Assembly (NCBI GenBank): GCA_011523425.1
Contig: WTGU01000029.1
Coordinates: forward strand, 1-64,000
Direction of reading: 5' to 3'
Origin: Alphaproteobacteria bacterium
Lineage (GTDB): Bacteria; Pseudomonadota; Alphaproteobacteria; UBA828
Length of the DNA: 64,000 nt
Shown: piece after piece, positions 59,208-64,000 of the stretch
How positions within the stretch are numbered: position 1 is the first letter of the stretch
Layout of the letters: each line of letters opens with the position of its first letter
The notes under the pieces: generated by a model
The model's database searches: none
Seen by the model: the letters and a program-made list of their open reading frames with translations, nothing else
What the model was told of the DNA's origin: nothing
Made by a program: the position numbers and the translations under genes

Positions 59208-59753
59208 ATGACCCGACCGTCCCCGCAGTTGCCGGGCCCCATGCAAGAGATCGTCGCTCTCGCCCGCGCCTTCGCGGCCGCGCGGGAGGCGACGGAGACG
59301 TTGGCGGACGACATCCGGGCGCTGCAGCGCAAGGCGCTCAGCGGCAGGCTGCGTGCGCTCCGCAGCCGCATCGCCGAGCAGGCGGCGGCCGAGGAGGCGC
59401 TGCGCGAGGCGATCCGGGCCCGGCCCGATCTCTTCATCCGCCCGCGCACGGTCGCCATCGACGGCGTCAGGTTCGGTCTGCGCAAGCAGCCGGGCGCCGT
59501 CGCGCTCGGCGACGAGGCGCAGGCGATCAGGCGGCTTCGCGCCCGCTTCCCCGAACGGGCCGAGGCACTGATCCGGGTGCGGGAGACACTCGACCGCCAG
59601 GCGCTGCGCCGGCTCACCGCCGCGGAGCTCGCGCAGATCGGCGTCACCGTCGAGAAGGCGACGGACGAGGTGACCATCGCGACGGCACGGAGCGAGCTCG
59701 ACGGCATCCTCGTCGCCCTGCTCGACGACACGGGCCCGGCGGAGGCGGCATGA
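59208..59753 (+). CDS. Host-nuclease inhibitor Gam-like protein
   Basis: 181 residues after a strong AGAAGGAGGATCAG site. A long N-terminal coiled coil (REATETLADDIRALQRKALS, LRALRSRIAEQAAAEEALRE) leads into TVAIDGVRFGLRKQPGAVAL, ERAEALIRVRETLDRQALRR, and a C-terminal IGVTVEKATDEVTI. This is the order of Gam proteins of Mu-type phages: paired helices, a beta strand pair and the final EEF-like strand. Mu Gam protects linear DNA ends from host exonuclease. Assignment is by pattern and operon position. Confidence 0.55.
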   Translation: MTRPSPQLPGPMQEIVALARAFAAAREATETLADDIRALQRKALSGRLRALRSRIAEQAAAEEALREAIRARPDLFIRPRTVAIDGVRFGLRKQPGAVALGDEAQAIRRLRARFPERAEALIRVRETLDRQALRRLTAAELAQIGVTVEKATDEVTIATARSELDGILVALLDDTGPAEAA

Positions 59754-60451
59754 CGGAACGACTCATTCATATCCCTCAGGCGCCGGGCGCTCGCTCCGCG
59801 AGCTTGGCTACGCGCCTATCGGCGCGCGGCGCGGTCGCGCCGTCCGGGCCTGACGGCCCGGCCCTCCCCGCAGGGCCGGCCACGCGCAAGCTGCGGGCGC
59901 TCTGGATCAGCGCCTTCCATCTGGGTATCGCGCGCGAGCGCTCCGATGCGGCGCTCGCGGACTGGGTCTGCCGCCGAACGGGCCTCGACGCCGATACCGG
60001 CGCCGCGTCCGCCGATCTTGCCGGCGCCGCCCGCGCGCTCGAGGCCTGGCTCGCGCGTGCCGCGGGCGTCGACTGGCGGCCGCACCTCTCCCTCGGTCGC
60101 GACGGCCGGGTGCGGGAGACGCGCCACCCCCGGGCACGGGTGCTGGAAGCGCAGTGGCGCCTGCTCCATCGCCGCGGCCTGGTTCGCATCGGCAGCCTCG
60201 CCGCGCTCGGCGCCTATGCCGCCCGCCACGCCGGCCTCGAGCGCCTCGATTCGCACCTCGCGCTCACCGATTCCCAGGCCGATGCGCTGATCCGTCATCT
60301 CGGCAAGCGGCTGCGGGCGGCGCTCGACGCCTGCGACGAACGCGGGGCGAAGACGGCCGAAGCCCCCTGGAAGAAGCGCAGGAAGCGGCTCGGCCGTCGC
60401 GGGGCGCGGCCTGCGGCGTGCCCTCATCCGTTCGCCTCGACCGGTGAGTGA
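59750..60451 (+). CDS. GemA-like regulatory protein with a tandem domain
   Basis: 233 residues; the ATG overlaps the Gam-like stop as ATGA. The first seven codons (MTERLIH) are followed by about 33 residues from stem-loop repeat copy D. RKLRALWISAFHLGIARERS with DAALADWVCRRTGLD and ALEAWLARAAGVDW matches the DUF1018/GemA domain of Mu gp16-type proteins. A second copy follows: ARVLEAQWRLLHRRGLVRIG, ALGAYAARHAGLERLD and ADALIRHLGKRLRAALD. The C-terminus is basic. GemA alters host gene expression and DNA gyrase use in Mu; the effect here is unknown. Confidence 0.6.
   Translation: MTERLIHIPQAPGARSASLATRLSARGAVAPSGPDGPALPAGPATRKLRALWISAFHLGIARERSDAALADWVCRRTGLDADTGAASADLAGAARALEAWLARAAGVDWRPHLSLGRDGRVRETRHPRARVLEAQWRLLHRRGLVRIGSLAALGAYAARHAGLERLDSHLALTDSQADALIRHLGKRLRAALDACDERGAKTAEAPWKKRRKRLGRRGARPAACPHPFASTGE
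59770..59873 (+). repeat. Stem-loop repeat copy D, translated near the N-terminus of the GemA-like gene
   Basis: It reads ATATCCCTCAGGCGCCGGGC on the plus strand, through CTTGGCTACGCGCC, and ends GGCCTGACGGCCCGGCC. The orientation relative to the gene is the same as for copies A-C. It encodes IPQAPGARSASLATRLSARG in the reading frame also used by copy A. Confidence 0.88.
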
Positions 60452-60496
60452 CCCCCTCTACCGTCCGGGGCAGGGACGGCACGACCGGGCGCGCAC

Positions 60497-60877
60497 GTGA
60501 GCCGGGGCAGAGGCGGCATCGCTGACATGAATGCCTGCGACCGCGCCCTTCCCGGCGTCCTCGACGAGATCGCCGGCGTCGCCGGAAAGGCGACCGCCAT
60601 CAGGATGGCGCTGGCCTGGGGCGGCCGCGAGGTTCACATCCCCAAGCCGCGCCATCTCGCCCGCCATCCGGATCACCCGCTCGCCCGCCTGCTGGAGGCG
60701 GAGGGGACCGCGCTCAAGGTGGCGGACTATCTTGGCGGCTGCAGCGTCTACCTGCCCCGCGCCAGGCGTGCCTGCGCCATCCACCTCGCCGCCGCCGGCG
60801 CGACCCCGGCGGAGGTCGCCGCCCGCCTCGCCATCGCCCCCGGTGTCGCCCGCCGCTACGTCCGCGGCGCGCCCTGA
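60497..60877 (+). CDS. Mor-like middle/late transcription activator
   Basis: 126 residues from GTG 60497; ATG 60527, ten codons later, is equally possible, and neither has a good ribosome site. LPGVLDEIAGVAGKATAIRM with WGGREVHIPKP, the strand that dimerises Mor, is followed by LGGCSVYLPRARRA and a C-terminal helix-turn-helix GATPAEVAARLAIAPGVARR. This is the order of the Mor/C family of Mu, which turn on middle or late genes. It is the last phage-like gene on the right. Its target promoters would have to lie on the opposite arm. Confidence 0.65.
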   Translation: MSRGRGGIADMNACDRALPGVLDEIAGVAGKATAIRMALAWGGREVHIPKPRHLARHPDHPLARLLEAEGTALKVADYLGGCSVYLPRARRACAIHLAAAGATPAEVAARLAIAPGVARRYVRGAP

Positions 60878-61060
60878 GCGCCGGCCGCATGAGTGCTATG
60901 ATCGGGGAGCGGGTCTTGCGCCGTTGCACGCCCGGCGTGCGATGACCACATCATCCGTGGCGGCGCCCCTCCGTCGCCGCTCCGGCCACGGACGAGGATC
61001 GGGCGACCGGCTCATCCGGCGGCAGCCTCCGAGCGCAGGGAAACGAAAGGGTACGCCGTC

Positions 61061-61555
61061 ATGTCCCAGACACTGCACCCCACGAAGATCGACATCGCCG
61101 ACAACACGCGCCAAGCGATGGTCGGCCTCCTCAACGCCCGCCTGGCCGACGCGGTCGACTTAGCCACCCAGATGAAGCAGGCGCACTGGAACGTGAAGGG
61201 CCCCTCCTTTATCGCGCTGCACGAGCTCTTCGACGGCATCCACACCGCCGTCCAGGGTCACGTCGACAACCTGGCGGAACGCATCACCGCGCTCGGCGGC
61301 ACCGCGCGCGGCACGGCAGAGGTCGCGGCATCGGCATCCGCGCTCCCCGCCTATCCGCTGGACATCCACTCGGGCGCCGACCACGTGGAGGCGGTCAGCG
61401 CAGCGCTCGCCGCCTTCGGCACGGGCATCCGCGCCGCCATCGCCGAGGCCGGAGAGGCCGGCGACGCCGACACCGAGGATCTCTTCGTCGAGGTCTCGCG
61501 CGATATCGACAAGAACCTCTGGCTGGTGGAGGCCCACGCGCAGGAGCCGCGCTAG
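61061..61555 (+). CDS. dps: Dps family DNA-binding ferritin
   Basis: 164 residues. LADAVDLATQMKQAHWNVKG, then FIALHELFDGIHTAVQGHVD and LAERITALGGTARGT, gives the Dps ferroxidase site made between two subunits (H in KQAHW, and D and E in ELFDGIHTAV). Dps dodecamers store iron with peroxide and may bind DNA. It stands alone on the plus strand, 183 bp after the Mor-like gene, with no phage features. Confidence 0.94.
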   Translation: MSQTLHPTKIDIADNTRQAMVGLLNARLADAVDLATQMKQAHWNVKGPSFIALHELFDGIHTAVQGHVDNLAERITALGGTARGTAEVAASASALPAYPLDIHSGADHVEAVSAALAAFGTGIRAAIAEAGEAGDADTEDLFVEVSRDIDKNLWLVEAHAQEPR

Positions 61556-61630
61556 AGTACTATCCGAGCGAATGGGATCATCGCTGATTGGCGCACGGTT
61601 CAATTCTCTCGTGTACTAAGGCGCGAGAAT

Positions 61631-61744
61631 CCCCCCACCTCACCCCGACCCTCTCCGCCCCCAGGGGCGGAGAGGGAGAATTTGCCGTTGCCGTCTACGT
61701 TCCCCCTCCGCCTTCGGGGGAGGGGGACAGGGGGAGGTGGGAGT
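61631..61744 (+). repeat. Palindromic REP-like repeat downstream of dps
   Basis: An outer stem CCCACCTC (61634-61641)/GAGGTGGG (61734-61741) encloses two hairpins. One is CCCTCTCCGCCCC/GGGGCGGAGAGGG (61649-61676); the other is CCCCCTCC/GGAGGGGG (61702-61726). A TTGCCGTTGCCGTC-type spacer lies between them. It is related to the copy inside the phage protease gene. The rest of the gap 61556-61951 shows no ORF or RNA that I can support; the repeat could also act as a dps transcript end. Confidence 0.85.
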
Positions 61745-61951
61745 CTTCCGACCGCAGTGATCTGGTAAGATCGGAAAGTGCTGTAGACCGGATTGCCCCA
61801 GGGCGCTTGTCGTTGCACGGCAGGCGCCCTTCAAATCCCCCACACCGTCGATACCCGCAACGTCGTCGCCGCCGCCGTCGAAGACCGTTGACTCGCCTCC
61901 GCACGATGGGTCAGGATTTTACCCAGAGTGAAATGAGGGGCGCCCCGGGGA

Positions 61952-62572
61952 ATGGCAGAGACGTCTGGGACGGCACGGCCGGCGGAGACGGACGCCCCCC
62001 TGGGGAAGCGACTGCGCGACCGCCGCCGGCAGCTCGGGCTCACGCTCAAGGACGTCGCCGACGGTGCCGGCCTCTCGGTCGGCTTCATCTCCCAGATCGA
62101 ACGCGGGCTGAACGCGCCCTCGCTCTCGTCGCTCGCCGCCATTGCCGGCGTGCTGCGCACCCACGTCACCGAGTTCCTCGCCCCGCCCCGCCCCGATGCG
62201 CCCTTCACGCTGCACGGCGAGAGGCGCAGCTTCGCCATCGAGAAGCACGCGCTCCGCTACGAGCGCGTCTCGGCGTCCTTTCCCGGCAGCGTTCTCAACA
62301 GCGTCATCATCCACAAGCCGCCGGGGCACCGCTCCGAGTGGATCAGCCACGAGGGCGAGGAGCTTTTCTACGTGCTGGAAGGGGCGATTACCGTCGAGAC
62401 CGAGGACAAGAGCACCATCCTAGAGGCGGGCTCCTCCATCCATTTCAAGTCGACGCAGCGGCATTCGAGCTGGAACCACGGCACGGCGACGGCCGTGATC
62501 CTGCATGTCTGCACGTCGGACATTTTCGGCGACCACAGCAAGCGGCCGCAGGCGGCCGAGATCGAAGAGTGA
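61952..62572 (+). CDS. XRE family regulator with cupin domain
   Basis: 206 residues. LGKRLRDRRRQLGLTLKDVA with LSVGFISQIERGLNAPSLSS is an N-terminal XRE helix-turn-helix (about residues 15-75). The C-terminal cupin has PGHRSEWISHEGEELFYVLE and HFKSTQRHSSWNHGTATAVI with metal-type histidines. Regulators of this type (PuuR-like) sense small ligands, often amines or amino acids, and control nearby uptake or catabolic genes. The substrate-binding protein gene starts 19 bp downstream, so it may be the target or partner. Confidence 0.92.
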   Translation: MAETSGTARPAETDAPLGKRLRDRRRQLGLTLKDVADGAGLSVGFISQIERGLNAPSLSSLAAIAGVLRTHVTEFLAPPRPDAPFTLHGERRSFAIEKHALRYERVSASFPGSVLNSVIIHKPPGHRSEWISHEGEELFYVLEGAITVETEDKSTILEAGSSIHFKSTQRHSSWNHGTATAVILHVCTSDIFGDHSKRPQAAEIEE

Positions 62573-62591
62573 GACCAGGGAGAACCATGAC

Positions 62592-64000
62592 ATGAGAACA
62601 CTACTGAAACTGCTGTCGGCGGCCTCGCTGGTGGCAGCACTCGGGGCGATCCCCCAGATCGTCCAGGCCGGCGGCGTGCTGCGCCTGGACGAGGTCGCGG
62701 TCGGCGAGCTGGATCCCGCCAAGGCGTCCGACTACGCCGACTCCATCCTGATGTTCAACGTGTACGACACCCTCGTCATCCCGCAGCAGGGCGCGCCCGG
62801 CCACGATCCGCACCTGGCCGCGAGCTGGGAGGGCGAAGGCACGAGCTTCACCTTCACGCTCCGCGACGACGTGACGTTCCAGAGCGGCAACCCGCTGACC
62901 GCCGACGACGTGGTCTTCTCGCTCGACCGCATGCAGACGATCGGCCAGGGCCTCTCCTACCTGTTCGTGAGCGTCGAGGGTGCCGAGGCGGTGGACGCGA
63001 ACACCGTGCGCTTCACCCTCTCGCAGCCCTATGCGCCCTTCGTCTCGTCGCTGGTGCGGCTCCCCATCGTCGACAAGCAGCTCGTCATGGCCAACCTCGG
63101 CGAGGGCGAGGGCGAGATGGGGGACTGGGGCCAGGCCTTCCTTTCGGGCAACGGGGCCGGCACCGGCGCCTATCGCGTCGTCTCCCACAACCCGCAGGAA
63201 GAGACGGTGATGGAGAAGAACGCGGGCTACTTCCTGCCCATCGCCGAGTCTGCGCCGGACACCGTGCGGCTCCGCTACGGACTGGAGGCGGCCACGGTGC
63301 GCACCCTCATCGCCCAGGGCGAGCACGACATCTCCTCGCAGTGGGTGCCGCCGGAGGTGCTCGGCGCGCTTTCCGGGGGAGGCGCGCAGCTGCTCACCGA
63401 GGGCGGCGTGACCGGCTTCTACATGAAGCTGAACACGACCAAGCCGCCGCTCGACGACGTGCACTGCCGCCTCGCGCTGGCCAAGGCCTTCGACTACGAG
63501 GGCGGCGTCAAGATCATCGCGGTCACCGACGAGGTCTCGCAGGGGACACTCTCCACCGGCGCGATCCCGGCCGCGATGCTGGGCGCCAACCCGCGCGAGA
63601 AGGCGCAGACCCGCGATCTCGATGCGGCGCGCCAGCACCTGGCTGACTGCAAGTACTCGCCGGAGGACTTCGTGCTGGAGGTCACCTGGATCGGCGAGGT
63701 GCCGCTCGAGGAGCGGTTCGCGCTGCTCATGCAGGCGAACTTCGCGGAGATCGGCATCACCTCTGAAATCAGGAAGATCCCGTGGGCCTTGTTCGCGGAG
63801 CAGGTCTCGAACGCCGAGACCACGCCGAACGTCTCGCAGGTCTATGTCACGGCCGTGACCGGCGATACCGACACGCTGCTCTACGGCATGTACCACTCCA
63901 GCGCGGCCGGCACCTGGCAGTCGCCCGAGCACCTCAACGACGCCGAGGTGGACCGCCTGCTGGATGCCGGGCGCACGGGCGCGACGCCGGAAGCGCGGCA
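62592..64000 (+). CDS. ABC transporter substrate-binding protein, family 5 (cut by window edge)
   Basis: The frame starts at ATG 62592 after CAGGGAGAACC and stays open to the window end (about 469 residues present). An N-terminal signal peptide (LLKLLSAASLVAALGAIPQI, then VQA) leads to GGVLRLDEVAVGELDPAKAS, then MFNVYDTLVIP, FTLRDDVTFQSGNPLTADDV, FSLDRM and GTGAYRVVSHNPQEE. These are typical of the SBP_bac_5 group that binds peptides, opines, nickel or other solutes for ABC import. It probably leads a transporter operon that continues beyond the window. Confidence 0.93.
   Translation, partial: MRTLLKLLSAASLVAALGAIPQIVQAGGVLRLDEVAVGELDPAKASDYADSILMFNVYDTLVIPQQGAPGHDPHLAASWEGEGTSFTFTLRDDVTFQSGNPLTADDVVFSLDRMQTIGQGLSYLFVSVEGAEAVDANTVRFTLSQPYAPFVSSLVRLPIVDKQLVMANLGEGEGEMGDWGQAFLSGNGAGTGAYRVVSHNPQEETVMEKNAGYFLPIAESAPDTVRLRYGLEAATVRTLIAQGEHDISSQWVPPEVLGALSGGGAQLLTEGGVTGFYMKLNTTKPPLDDVHCRLALAKAFDYEGGVKIIAVTDEVSQGTLSTGAIPAAMLGANPREKAQTRDLDAARQHLADCKYSPEDFVLEVTWIGEVPLEERFALLMQANFAEIGITSEIRKIPWALFAEQVSNAETTPNVSQVYVTAVTGDTDTLLYGMYHSSAAGTWQSPEHLNDAEVDRLLDAGRTGATPEAR

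Larger units (their letters stand above)
36449..60877. mobile_element. Mu-type prophage with siphovirus-type tail, rearranged and probably defective
   Basis: The region holds a divergent repressor/Ner-like switch (57900-59158), Gam-, GemA- and Mor-like early genes (plus strand), a Mu gp28-like terminase, and protease/scaffold, capsid, DUF1320, gpG-like and tail genes (minus strand). These families occur together in transposable phages. Not found: transposase A, ATPase B, portal (gp29 type), head protein gpF, endolysin and holin. Two plus-strand metabolic genes (53851-55775) replace the expected portal/gpF position. No terminal TG/CA ends or target duplication could be recognised, so the limits given are those of the outermost phage-like genes. 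Confidence 0.75.

Overview
The window is GC-rich (roughly 70 percent by eye) and reads as an alphaproteobacterial chromosome. The F1 ATP synthase genes stand alone in the order atpH-atpA-atpG-atpD-atpC, without F0 genes beside them, which is the alphaproteobacterial arrangement. The slt/dapA/smpB/NYN/folK and S41 peptidase/rppH neighbourhoods also fit. I cannot name a genus. No rRNA, tRNA or CRISPR array was recognised.

Bases 1-25,000 are a catabolic and envelope region. It holds three class III (omega-type) aminotransferases, an acetamidase/formamidase, a lone hydantoinase B, a fused hydantoinase/5-oxoprolinase A+B, a GlcG/HbpS-type protein, a MOSC protein, an M81 (MlrC-like) peptidase, an LLM flavin oxidoreductase and two glutathione transferases. 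These suggest use of amines, amides and cyclic amides. Two genes differ in composition: a metzincin-like lipoprotein (1152-2489) and a GH10 xylanase (18956-20113). A minus-strand slt, threonine-dehydratase-like, mlaA run follows, with short overlaps between genes.

Bases 25,000-36,200 are housekeeping: dapA, smpB, a family 5 uracil-DNA glycosylase coupled to a NYN-domain gene, folK, an S41 protease, rppH, a ferritin-like protein and atpHAGDC.

Bases 36,449-60,877 hold a Mu-type (transposable-phage-like) prophage with a siphovirus-type tail. A divergent switch (S24 repressor leftward, small Ner-like regulator rightward, dyads between them) separates two arms. The right arm has Gam-like, GemA-like and Mor-like genes on the plus strand. 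The left arm has terminase, then protease/scaffold, decoration, capsid and tail genes on the minus strand, ending upstream of atpH in the same direction. The transposase genes A and B, the portal, the gpF-type head protein and recognisable lysis genes are missing. Where portal and gpF should be, between terminase and protease, sit two complete opposite-strand metabolic genes: a homocysteine S-methyltransferase family gene and a haloacetate-dehalogenase-like hydrolase. The element is therefore probably defective or remodelled.

The most unusual details lie in the prophage. Four copies of a stem-loop repeat of about 90 bp sit at the 5' ends of phage genes, two of them translated in frame. A second palindromic repeat is translated inside the protease/scaffold linker. 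A seven-T run marks a frame change in the tail assembly chaperone. A 40-codon gene is packed between two tail-completion genes. The tail-tip protein carries two arrays of internal repeats. Bases 60,900-64,000 return to the chromosome with dps, an XRE-cupin regulator and the start of an ABC substrate-binding protein.
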